Origin: Alligator mississippiensis
Lineage: Eukaryota; Chordata; Crocodylia; Alligatoridae
Direction of reading: 5' to 3'
NCBI RefSeq assembly: GCF_030867095.1
Contig: NC_081827.1
Span: forward strand, 25,482,001 to 25,546,000
Length of the DNA stretch: 64,000 nucleotides
Position numbers and translations under genes: made by a program. Shown in pieces: positions 12,550 through 22,599 of the stretch (the stretch's first letter is position 1; every line of letters begins with the position of its first letter). Under the pieces are notes generated by a model, which saw only the letters and a list, made by a program, of their open reading frames with translations, searched no databases and had not been told where the DNA came from.

Positions 12550-13756
12550 CAGTATATCACTAGATATAAGCCAAGAACTTGACTTAGTCCCTTTTGTTTT
12601 TATTGTACCGTTCAGTCACTTTCACAGCATCTGACATCCAAACCAGTCAGAAAGAATATTTCAGATAAGGTTTTGTTAAATATGGCATTAAATGCTTTAC
12701 AAAAATGTGCACATTTTATCCTTTCATGTTGTAACTCTACCTCAGAAAGCAAGTGTGTCTAGCAAACTTTATTCTTTGTAATCTCTTATTGTTTATTGTT
12801 TGTGGGTTTGTTAACCTCTGAGTTGTAATGACTTCTTTGCTTAAAGTTTTCCCTATTATTTTATTTGAAGAGTGGTTAATGCTGCCAGTTTCCCACAGTG
12901 ACATTTTTGTTACTGCTTTTTTCAGAGCTATTAGAATGTTGGCTGCACGCAGCAGCACTTTACCTTAGTGGCACCATTAAGATGAAAAATTAGTTTAGAG
13001 ACACTCTTGAGCTGAAGATTATTTCAGCAGCGCACTTAAAATAAACACTTATTCCAGTTGCATCCTAAAATGAAGAGCTGAGCTCAGAGGAACCTTTAAA
13101 CTAAATGTTTAGCAAAATCTTAGGGATGAAAGCTTAGATCCCAATTCAGCCGGGTATCTAAGCATGTCCCTTAAAGCATTCAAGAAACTTCATCAACTAC
13201 AGTTGATTAAAAGAAGGGTCTTCCCAAACTTAATGGTCCCTTGAGCTAGTGTGGTTAAGGTGCACCAGTTTCTGTAGCCAAAGGCACAGAAGGCACTGAT
13301 TCTGCTAGCTTCTCATCCAGTGGCCTTGACTCCCTAGTGTGAGTGACAAGGCACTAATACAGTGTTTGAATTCAAACATTCAATGGCATAGCAAGACACC
13401 TCTGCCACTGCATCCCCAGGTTAAATTCAGGCGTCTGCTATCATAGACTGACATTCATATCTCCTCAGGACCCCTGTGCTCATTCAGTACACAGGATGGT
13501 CTTGCTTTGGGGATGAATCAGGGTTGTAGAGTGAGGGAGACTTGTCTTAAGACTGTCTTATTTGTTACCAAATTTGGAAGGCAAGCAGTGAAGGAAGGAG
13601 GAGAGCACAGGAAGAGAAAAACGAGTCTCTTGATTAAAAATTTAACACAGCCCTGAAAAACTAGGTTCTCTTTCTGTCTTTGGCTCAGAGGCAAGCCAGA
13701 CTCACCAGACGTTGCATAGGTGGTCATTCTCTGTTCATTTTCTGGTACCCTGGGGT
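12550..13756. other. No gene seen
   Basis: AT-rich and mixed DNA without a recognised gene or repeat end. Confidence 0.4.
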
Positions 13757-14030
13757 GTGATTTACAGAAGTGCAGGACAGTCACAGCTGCAATGGAAATC
13801 AATGAGGGCTTGTGCTTGAGTATATAAAGTACTCGATAATGCTAAGTGCTCTGCAAAATCAGGTCCTTGTTGTCTTCATTTGGACATCCAAAATTATGAG
13901 CTATTGTTGCCCTTAATCTCCCTGGGCTTCAGACATACATCTATAAAATAGGAATAATACCAAACTCTTACCTAGCAGAGGTGTTGTGAAGCACTTGTAT
14001 ACTCTAAAGATGAATGCCATAGAAAGGCTC
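13757..14030 (+). repeat. MIR-like CORE-SINE
   Basis: Blocks such as ATCTCCCTGGGCTTCAGACA, CATCTATAAAATAGGAATAA and GAGGTGTTGTGAAGCACTT follow the order of the MIR core and tail. It is strongly decayed. Confidence 0.65.
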
Positions 14031-14579
14031 ATGAAGAAATTAAGAATTCTGCAACCATAGTAGAGTTTGAATATTGTGCAGTAAATAGAGATTGACTATT
14101 GTGTTCCCTGCCCTTACTATAGACTTGTTAACAAACTAGTGTTCAGAAAGACAGAAAAGGCTATTGGCCTATCAAGACAGAATCTGATTTTGTGTTGTTC
14201 CTACAGAAAAGATGTTAGTAAGGCCCTAGACATGTCTTGTTTTTCAGTGTAGACAAGCACTATAAGGGTGAGAATGTGACAGGAGATCTCTCTCTGTAAC
14301 ATCTGAAATTCTACCAACAATTAGGAAACTAACTGAAGAAACAAGTACAAAATGTTCTTTAGCAATTTAAGGTTATACAATGGGAAGAATTAATATGCAC
14401 ATAAGCATCTGATTTAAATAAAAAAATCAAATTCACATTAAAAGGTTATGAACTAAATAAGAAGTCATTTAAAAAAACACATTGGTAGCAGTATAACATG
14501 GAGTCAAAATCAAAATCTATGCAAAGCTTCCTCATGTGCGTGGATGAGCTCTACCTGACCTGAGAAGTTTATGGGCTGA

Positions 14580-14760
14580 TGAGAGGTAAAGCATTGCTGG
14601 CCAGAGGGGATGATTTAGTCAGTGATCTAAGAATCAACGGGGAAAGCTGGGTGACAGTGACCACAAGCTGATCACCTTTACTATCCATCACAAAGCTGGC
14701 AAGTCAGTCAGCAATACAGAAATCCTTGACTTCAGGACTTTGAAGTCTTGATGCCCTGGC
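14580..14760 (+). mobile_element. CR1 LINE fragment, endonuclease C-terminus
   Basis: Reading 14649-14742 gives LGDSDHKLITFTI and then SNTEILDFR. The SDH triad belongs to the C-terminal part of the apurinic-type endonuclease of CR1 ORF2. A decayed in-family stretch (DDLVSDLRING) precedes it. The element is cut at about 14760 by GC-rich foreign DNA and resumes in the same orientation at 16807 with the linker before the RT. It is the 5' piece of the CR1 that ends at 19960. Confidence 0.7.
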
Positions 14761-14763
14761 ATC

Positions 14764-14959
14764 CCCGGAGGTCAGCGCTTGTTGGCATGTATTAGCTCTA
14801 GAATTACCACAGTTATCCAAGTAACGGTTGGAGCAACCAAAGGAACCATAACTGATTTAATGAGCCATTCGCAGTTTCACTGTACTAGCTGTATGTACTT
14901 AGACATGCATGGCTTAATCTTTGAGACAAGCATATGCTACTGGCAGGATCAACCAGGTA
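14764..14959 (-). pseudogene. 18S rRNA 5'-end fragment
   Basis: The minus strand from 14959 downward starts TACCTGGTTGATCCTGCCAG, the conserved first bases of eukaryotic 18S rRNA. It continues through AGCATATGCTTGTCTCAAAG and ATTAAGCCATGCATG to about nucleotide 196 (GGCATGTATTAGCTCTAG on the plus strand is its complement). Several positions that are CpG in vertebrate 18S are TpG or CpA here, and short variable segments differ. It is therefore a decayed, non-functional copy. Only about a tenth of the 1.8-kb gene is present. The matching 5' end of 18S is exact at 14959, so whatever lies at 14960 onward occupies the position of the 5' external transcribed spacer. Confidence 0.93.
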
Positions 14960-15477
14960 GCCGCACTCCTTGGGTGAGGGAGAATGGGGCAGAGGAGTCT
15001 CATGGATGGGCGCCCACTGGCTGAGGGCCAGCAACTTTCCTGCCTGCAGCCCCCCGCCCCTCAGCAGCCCCGCAGGGCCCCTTTGTCAGGGCAGGGGACC
15101 ACAGCTCAGTGGCACAGGGGAGGACAGTGGGGAGGGAAGGGCAGGTGCCGGGCCAGAGCCTGAGTGCCCTCTTCCTACCCACTTTCCCCAGGATGCCCCC
15201 CTCTGGACACCATGGCAGATGCCTCAGTGGCTTCTGACATCACAGCAACTGCTAGAGAAGACGGCATCCACGAGACAGGGAGGGCAGAGGGGCAGGGACC
15301 CACACAGGGCTCCCCAGCCAGGCCTGCCAACTCTCACCGGTGTCTCTTGGCATTGTCAGACCTCTGGGAGGGCTCCCAGGGCAGCTCAGTCTCACTCGGC
15401 ATGGGTTCAGCGAAACCTCCTCCAGGAAGGGGGGAGAGCCTCGTCTCCAATAGAGGGGGGTCACACGGGTATGAGGA

Positions 15478-15690
15478 GGTAGCTGCTTCACCTGAACACT
15501 GGCGGGGGGACTGCCGGCCTGCTAAGGGCCCTCCCTGATGTGACCGCAGTTGCCACATCAATCGGTAGAGGGGGGAAAAAAAAAGAACGGGAGGGAGGTA
15601 ACTGCCTTGCCTGAACACCAGCAGGGGGAATGCCAGCCTGCAAAGGGCCCTCCCCCAAAGAGGGTTTGCCGCATTGATCAGAGAAAGGAG
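15478..15690. repeat. Imperfect tandem duplication, period ~119 bp
   Basis: Two units start at 15478 and 15597. Each carries GGTARCTGC, CCTGAACACYRGCRGGGGG, AAGGGCCCTCCC and a CAATCGG/TGATCAG-type end. Confidence 0.75.
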
Positions 15691-16344
15691 CACAAAAGCA
15701 GGGTCCAGGGCACGGCCCATGCCCGTGGGAGCCATCACCTGGGTGGTCGGGCAGGCAGGAGAACCAGCCCCAAACCGAGGCCTCCCACCACCAAGGGCTT
15801 GCCTTCCCACCCCCACCAGGGGTCGGGGACCACACTTGTGTTGGTTCCCTAGGCAGCTCAGAAGTGTCCCTGGAAGGCAACAGGAAGCACCGGGGAAAGC
15901 AGGAACAGGCCAGAGAACCGGCATCAGACTGGGAGCTCATGCGCCAAAGTGTCTGCTTTCCCCCTCTTGGCAGTGGGGCACAAAACTCGGGTTTGGCCCT
16001 TTGGTGCTGCACAGTTCTGCCCCAGAAGTTTTTCTGACTGCCCTTCTGGAACCAAAGATAGGCATTTAGTGTCCTGAAAAACATGTTCCTGAAAATCTCC
16101 GTGAACATTTCCTAAGAGTTTTGTGCTTGTGACACCTGCCCCCACCACCAGGGTGAGGCACCAAAAGTATTCGCCCACCTGGATCAAACGGTCAGGGAAC
16201 ACGCTCACAGCAACCCCTTACGGACTTCTGGGCCTCCGCTGCAGAGCCCATGTTAACCGCTTGTAACACAGGAGAGCGGGCCGGGCGCAATTTTTCTAAG
16301 TTCCACAGTGGACACCAGGTCAACCCAGTTCTCCCACAGGAGGG

Positions 16345-16800
16345 TCCTCTCCCACTCCCATGGAAGTGTCCTGGCCACCCTGGCCCTCAGGCCGGTCACC
16401 AGGGTGAATCTGGATTTGGGCCCGGGCTCCTGGAACTGGCACCCAGCTTGGGCCTCTGGCTTGGTCCCCTTCAGGACCTTTGGGTTGACTTGGCCTCATG
16501 GAGGGCTGCCCGGGCCTCTGCTGCCCTGGCCAGGGTCAGCCACTGCCCAGTTCCACATGGTGGGGTCACTGGGCACCGACCCCAAGGCCCTGCGTACCTG
16601 CTGGGACCCTTCAGAAGTGCCCCGGCCTCCCCGGCCCTTGGGCCGCTCACTGGGGTGAATCTGAATTTGTACCTGGACTCCTGGAACTGCCACCTGGCTT
16701 GGGCCTCTGGCTCTGTCACCTTTGGGACCTCTGGGTTGACTTGGCCTTGTGGAGGGCTGCCCAGGCCCCTGCTGACCCAGCTGGGGTCAGCTGCTGCCTG
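16345..16800. repeat. Imperfect tandem duplication, period ~251 bp
   Basis: GGGTGAATCTGGATTTG at 16402 recurs as GGGTGAATCTGAATTTG at 16653. The blocks around it (CTCCTGGAACTG, CTTGGGCCTCTGGCT, TGGGTTGACTTGGCCT, GGAGGGCTGCCC) recur in the same order. Confidence 0.85.
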
Positions 16801-16806
16801 GTTCTG

Positions 16807-17675
16807 CAAAAGGGCGCAGCAACCCCCCTGGCTCAGCAGGGAACTTGAGGACCTCCTACACCTCAAAAGAGAGACTTATAAAGGATGGAAGGCTGGAAGT
16901 ATCACCAAGGAGGAGTACTCAGCACTGGTCCATACCTGCAAGGAGCGGATCAGGAGAGCCAAGGCTGCAACCGAGCTCCATCTGGCCACACATATCAAGG
17001 ATAATAAAAAGTCCTTTTTCAGATACGTAGGGAGTCGTAAAAGAAGCAAGGGTAACATTGGACCCCTGCTGAACCAAATGGGACAGCTGATAACCGACAC
17101 TCAGGAAAAGGCCAATCTGCTCAATGGGTACTTCGCATCTGTCTTTCATCAGTCCAATGGGACTGCCCTGCCTAGCAAGATGTGGGATGGCCAGGAAAAT
17201 GGTGTATTTATACCCAGCATCGGTGTTGATCTAGTAAAAGATCACCTCAAGAGGCAGGACAGCTTTAATTCAGCCGGTCCTGACAGATTACATCCTAGAG
17301 TACTCAAGGAGCTGGCAGGTTCATAGCCCAACCATTGGCAAAAATATTCAAAAATTCGTGGCACTCGGGTGAAGTACCTGAAAACTGGAAGAAGGCCAAT
17401 GTGGTACCCATCTTCAAGAAAGGGCGGAAAGTTGATCCCGGGAATTACAGGCCAATTGGCTTGACCTCAATTCCCAGTAAGATTCTGGAGAAAATTATCA
17501 AGGAGACCCTTTTGGATAAGCTGGCCGAAGGCAACATTCTGAGGGATAGCCAGCACGGGTTTGTCGCAGGTACGTCTTGCCTGACCTATCTCATCTCCTT
17601 CTACGTCCAGGTGTCATATCACCTGGACAAGGGAGAAGAGATTGATGTCATACATCTGGACTTAAAAAACTTTTG
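16807..17675 (+). mobile_element. CR1 LINE, linker and N-terminal RT
   Basis: The frame reads KRAQQPPWLSRELEDLL, then KDNKKSFFRYVGSRKRS, EKANLLNGYFASVFHQ, a stop at 17326, then NWKKANVVPIFKKGRK, NYRPIGLTSIPSKILEK and EEIDVIHLDLK at RT motif A. It is the same subfamily as 59315-61350. It is interrupted at 17676 by an LTR-like element and continues at 18850. The copy is dead because of the in-frame stop, frameshifts and insertions. Confidence 0.95.
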
Positions 17676-17680
17676 ATCTG

Positions 17681-18849
17681 TGTGAGAGGGGAGGCAAAAG
17701 CCCCCTCCCCCCACATGGCCCAGGACCCCTCCCGACGAGCCCCGACACTTACCACAGGGAAGAAGACAAGTGGCAGCTGTGGGGAAACGCTGATGCAGGC
17801 TCGGCAGTTCTGGAGCTTCCTGAACCTGCAAATTGGTGAGCCCCAGGGGCGGGGCCTCAGAGAAGTGCGGGTTGCTCAAACAGCAGCTGGGAAAGGAATC
17901 AGCTGGGTGGAGGGAGAGGCACGTCACGCCGGCTGGGAGACACGGGCGGTGGAGCCAAGTGGCAGTGGCCCCGAGTGCGGAGAAGGAAGCCTGAGTGTCA
18001 GCCAGCCAAGCCCAGCTACAGGAGCAAGGAATCCAGGCTCTGGGAGCCAAGGATCACTGGAGAGCCATAGTGGGGAGAAGCAGTTCTCCATTACAAGTCT
18101 GGGTGAAGCCACAGCTGCATTGGAGAACTCAGGTACTGTGGCGGGGAGGGGCAATGAGCAATGGCTAAACCATGCGGGCAGCCCAGTGAAGAGGGAGGAG
18201 CAGGCGGCGGCTGCATCGGAGCCCTATGGGGAAGTGGCAAGTACCACCAGATGGTGGGACCAGCAGTGATTAGCTCTTAGTCAGCAGGGCCCTGGGAAAA
18301 AAACACATGGAAAGACGGATGTATTCCCTCTCCTGTCCCAGGGGACAGAAGTGTCCTGGGAGTCAGAATTGTAGGTGCCTATTGGCAGAGGCCCAACACC
18401 TTTTTTCAGTTGAGAATTATCCTAAGTTGCCGTTACCCCGGGCCGGGGCAGGTTTAGTTTGCCTGACAGTTGATCTGGAGAGCAGGAACTCGGGAGAGAT
18501 TGGTGGTTGGAAGGGCCCGGCCCAGGTCAAGGCGGGTAACATGGATGAGAAAAGATCATCCACGAGGAAGACTACAGGGAGCAGTGTCTTCTCAGGCCAT
18601 GGATGTGGTAAGGGTGGGGTAAAGGTGAGGTTTGGAGCTCCATAAAGAAAGACCTGGGTCAGGACCCCTTTTGGGACCACTGACAGGGAACTGCCTCCCC
18701 ATCAATCAACATCAAAGACATGGCAGGCAAGTAAGGGAAGCGCCTGAAACCATCTAGGTGGCCCCAGGGTGCGGTCTCACCCTGACGTCACTAGGGAACA
18801 AGGCACCGATCAGAAACGGACCGAAGCCTTACAATACCTACCAGTGACA
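17681..18849. mobile_element. LTR-like insertion with 5-bp target duplication
   Basis: The insertion starts TGTGAGAGGGGAGG and ends CCAGTGACA, so its termini are TGT...ACA. The 5 bases ATCTG stand immediately before it (17676-17680) and after it (18850-18854), and the host CR1 reads correctly across the join (…TTTGATCTG | CTGTCCCATGACC…). A 5-bp duplication with TG...CA termini fits an LTR retroelement, here probably a solo LTR or a short non-autonomous element of 1169 bp. I saw no gag, pol or env coding region. The family is unknown. Confidence 0.75.
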
Positions 18850-19960
18850 ATCTGCTGTCCCATGACCTCCTCATGTAAAATTGGCCAACTGCAGCCTTGG
18901 CTTCACCACAGTCCGATGGCTGGGTAATTGGCTCCGAGGTCGGACCCAGAGAGTAGTGGTCGAAGGTAGTGAATTGTCATGGCATTCTGTGACCAGTGGC
19001 ATCCCCCAAGGCTCTGCCGTTGGACTGGTTCTTTTTAACATCTTTATCAATAATGTGAACATTGGTGTCAGAAGCACACTGGCTAAGTTCGCTGATGACA
19101 CTAAACTTTGGGGCATAGAATCCACACCGGAGGACAGGCTGACCTGGATAAACTTAGTAAGTGGGTGGATACTAACCTGATGATGTTCAATATAGATAAA
19201 TGTAAGGTACTCCACCTTGGGAGGAAAAACCTGCAGCATGCTTATAGGCTCAGCAGTGCTATGCTTGCTAGCACCACGGCTGAAAAAGACTTGGGGGTCA
19301 TGATTGACCACAAGATGAACATGAGCCACCAATGCGATGTTGCAGCTGGCAAAGCAAACAATACTCTGGTTTGCATCCATAGATGCTTCTCAAGTAAATC
19401 TCAGGATGTCATCCTCTTGCTGTACTCAGCCTTGGTGAGGCCGCAGTTGGAGTACTGCATCCAATTCTGGGCTCCACAATGCAAGAAGGATGATGTCAAG
19501 AAGCTTGAGAGAGTCCAGAGGAGAGCCATGCGCATGTTCAGACGGCAAGAGAATAGGCCTTATGAAGAGAGGCTGAGAGCCATGGGACTCTTCAGCCTGG
19601 AAAAGCTCAGGCTCAGAGGGGACCTGGTGGCTGCCTGTAAGTACATAAGGGGTGTACATCAGGATCTGGGAGAATGTCTGTTCACCAGAGTGCCCCAAGG
19701 AAAAACAAGGACCAATGGTCATAAACTCCTCCAAGACCATTTTAGGCTGGACATAAGGAAAAATTTCTTTGCTGTCCGAGACCCCAAGACCTGGAATAGA
19801 TTCCCTCCAGAGGTGGTGCAGGTACCTACTCTGGACTCATTCAAGAAGTGTTTGGATACTTGTCTTGCTGGGATCCTTTGACCCTGGCTGACTTCCTGCC
19901 CCGGGGCAGGGGGCTGGATTTCATGATCTTCAAGGTCCCTTCCAGCCCTAATGTTTATGA
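18850..19960 (+). mobile_element. CR1 LINE, RT active site to 3' end
   Basis: This continues the CR1 after the LTR-like insertion: NWLRGRTQRVVVEGS, VTSGIPQGSAVG, then the catalytic phrase KFADDTKLWG intact, a frameshift near 19110-19160, and the C-terminal region ending DTCLAGIL with its stop at about 19879. The 3' UTR has GGTCCCTTCCAGCCCTAATG and a short TATGAAATCTATG tail. A short fused frame beyond the CR1 (to about 20130) has no support. Confidence 0.95.
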
Positions 19961-21385
19961 AATCTATGGAGGTGACCCCACCATGCCTGAACACCAATTC
20001 AGCAGGGACTCCAAAATGGCAGCCCCTGGGGAACCAGCACCATTGCTGCAGCCTGTGTTAGGGGACCTTCCGTTAGGTCAGCAGCCGCCTGTGCCACTGC
20101 CGCCACTGCAGCGCCTGCATAAGGCTGTTTAGGGAACCAAAATGTAAACCTCTAAGGGTTTGTATCTATTTCAACAGTCACTGAGGGCAGCATGAGGCTT
20201 CTGGCCCAATGGGCTCTGTTTTCGTATGAATCATCCACAATCCATAGAGAACCCACGTATTCACAGGGCTTGGGGATTGGTCCTGCAGCTTCTGCTGTTG
20301 AGCAGCAGATCAAGTCCTGATTCAAATGAACAAGTCAGGAAGAAACCTCGGCAGGAGTTCTCTGCTGAGCTCTCCTCTCATTTGAGCTTTTTGAGCCCAC
20401 AATAATGTTTATGAGAACCACTGCTTATAGAAGCAGTGGTTCTCATAAACACCTCCACTTGACATTGCAGCATCTAAAAATTAGGCACCTGGATAGTGAT
20501 TCACATCAGCAAGGTTAGGTTTCTAGGAGAGTTATGTACTCAAAGGGGGATCTAAGCTGACAGAGTTAGTGCTATTTTTTCACCAGTACTGTTGAATGGA
20601 ATATGCATCAACAGCACTGAGAGCAGGGACTGGGACCCAGAGAGAGAGAGCCCCAATTACTGGCTGCAGAGGCATGGACTGTCTGGCTTGTTGTCCTTTT
20701 ACCCCATATATCTTGTCCTGTTGCTTACTTAGTGGCCTGTCTTCAACAGGAAAGTGTCACCACCCAGTTTATCCTAAACCACTTTGATGGATAGGGCATG
20801 CACCTGTGAAGTAGGAGGGCCTCTCACTTCCTGGGTGAATGCTGTAATCACTAGATTATTGTTGCCATCACTACCACTGACTCTGTGACAATAATCAGGT
20901 GTTAGGTATGCTCCAGGAACAAATGGATTGGAAATTTAGGTAGACTTAGGTCTACCTAAGACTACCAGACTTACCAGCTCTGGTCTGGATTGCAATGGAA
21001 CTTTGGCAGGAGTTAGATGCTTGATCTGGATTGCTTCTGAACAGGCATACAGACCTAAATCCATACACCTTGGGAGTTTTTCAGGAGAAAACAGAGGTAC
21101 CTAATAATTTGTGGCTAATGGAATGGGGTCAATCTAGATTGCTTTCTATGATTGAGGTGCCTCATTTCCACCTAAATCCCATTTCGGCATCTAGCTGAGT
21201 AATTTGCACCTGGCCTCTGGAGACTAGAATATCAAAACCACCATTTCCAACTTCCATGTTTTCCATAAAGGCTCCTCCAGCTGAATATTGATCAGGCTGA
21301 TTAATAGTAAGGTTTGTAGTGTTAGAACATTAGAGTACCTGTAGTTTTCTTGCTGTGCATGTAGAAGATAGTAAGTTGCAGGAGT
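19961..21385. other. No gene; two small perfect hairpins
   Basis: No coding or RNA gene recognised. Besides the hairpin at 20407-20450, a smaller one lies at 20937-20958 (TAGGTAGAC, loop TTAG, GTCTACCTA). Phrases like GGCACCTGGATAGTGATTCACA suggest old repeats I cannot name. Confidence 0.4.
20407..20450. repeat. Perfect 20-bp-arm hairpin
   Basis: GTTTATGAGAACCACTGCTT (20407-20426), a 4-base loop ATAG, and its exact reverse complement (20431-20450). Each arm contains CAGTGGTTCTC, the usual outer end of Charlie-like hAT transposons, so the structure is like two hAT ends facing each other. Confidence 0.9.
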
Positions 21386-21389
21386 ATTG

Positions 21390-21600
21390 CAATTCTAGCA
21401 AATCAGCCCCAGCCTCACTATGTGATGCTGAGCAGTTCACATCACCTACTTCTGCCTCACTCACATGGATCTAAAATTAGAAACAAGCAGAAGCCTACTA
21501 GAAACACTATGCAGCATCTTAATTGGGCTGTCACTGGGGTAAAGTTCTACTTCTGTCAGCAACTGGCTACCTTGTTAGCATCATTTAACTTACTGATTTT
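21390..21600 (+). repeat. MIR-like CORE-SINE
   Basis: CTCACTATGTGATGCTGAGC, TTCACATCACCTACTTCTGC and CTCACTCACATGGATCTAAA follow the MIR order (gctgtgtgacc, cttaacctctctg, ctcatctgtaaaa). Strongly decayed. Confidence 0.55.
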
Positions 21601-22591
21601 TAAAAGATGGAAATTAAAAGTCCTTCTGTTGCTATATACCAAGTAATCTATCTCAGAAATGAAGAATGAACATTTTGAAATATTCATGCTATAATCACTT
21701 TAGTGGACTAAAATATTACCAGAACATGCATTTTGGTCCCAATTATGTTAAAGCTTGTGTTTAGTCACTTCCAGTATGTAAAATACAGCCACAAAAATCA
21801 TAAGCTACATCCTGATTTCAAGAAGAGCATTGCCTCTCCAAGGACTGATAAAGTATTTTAGAACTGGGCATTACAATTTATCAAAAGCTGCTTAATAACT
21901 GCTCAGAGAGCTTCCACCTCACACATCCTGTAGATTAATGGTTGATGGTAGTATGATTACAGCCAAACACATAACTCTCAGATTCTAGAAAGGTGAGAAT
22001 ATGCTTTCATGTGTAAAAAAGTTAAAATCTCAGCAGTGAAAGAATTCACAAAGGGAATGCCTACCTTGTAGCAGTGGTGACTTTTGACTGGGAAAGACTC
22101 GACCACAGTCCACTCCCCTATACATGCTCCAAACTCAGGTATATGCTGGCAAGACTGGTCCAAGGTCATTCTCAGTGGCTGCTTCCAAACACTGGAGACT
22201 CAGGTCTTGAGAGCAAAACCAGAAGGATACCGTGGAGCATCTTCACCTGTGTATTTCTGGGTTCAGAACATATCCACAGGTGGGCAAAGCATGCTTAGAA
22301 ATGACTGGACAAGGATGTGCCATCACTACAGTACAGTATACTCATCTCAAATTAGATACATTCAGAAAAATCTGGGCCTTTATATAAATTACAGTTTGGG
22401 AGACATGTTCTCAACTTTACCACAGCAAATAGGCACCCAGAGAAGTACAATACACAATGTCTGAGCATGGTATTTCACATATTCACCTTAGTACTGAGTC
22501 CACTGGGCCAGTGGCCCTTTGCCACCACATCATAGGAACAGACCACAAAGGACAAAGATATGTGCTACCAGGTCAGTTAGATGTTCCCACG
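21601..22591. other. No gene seen
   Basis: AT-rich DNA with only short unsupported frames. Confidence 0.4.
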
Positions 22592-22599
22592 GTATAGAA

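Larger units (their letters stand above)
14960..16806 (-). other. GC-rich insert, possibly decayed rDNA spacer
   Basis: This is a 1.85-kb GC-rich block between the 18S 5' end and the resumption of the CR1. It holds two imperfect tandem duplications (119 bp and 251 bp periods), poly-purine stretches and no credible gene. In an rDNA unit the 5' external transcribed spacer and intergenic spacer would lie here, and spacers often contain tandem repeats. I therefore infer that the whole 14764-16806 segment may be one rDNA-derived piece. An unrelated GC-rich repeat is the alternative. Long open frames on both strands are composition artefacts. Confidence 0.4.

Noticed and set aside
15334-16108. Overlapping open frames of about 200 codons on the minus strand
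   Set aside because: They lie in the GC-rich insert next to the 18S fragment. Several frames on both strands are open together, which reflects composition and not coding.
16250-17326. 358-codon frame as a gene
   Set aside because: It fuses the 251-bp tandem duplication to CR1 ORF2; only the part from about 16807 is LINE protein.
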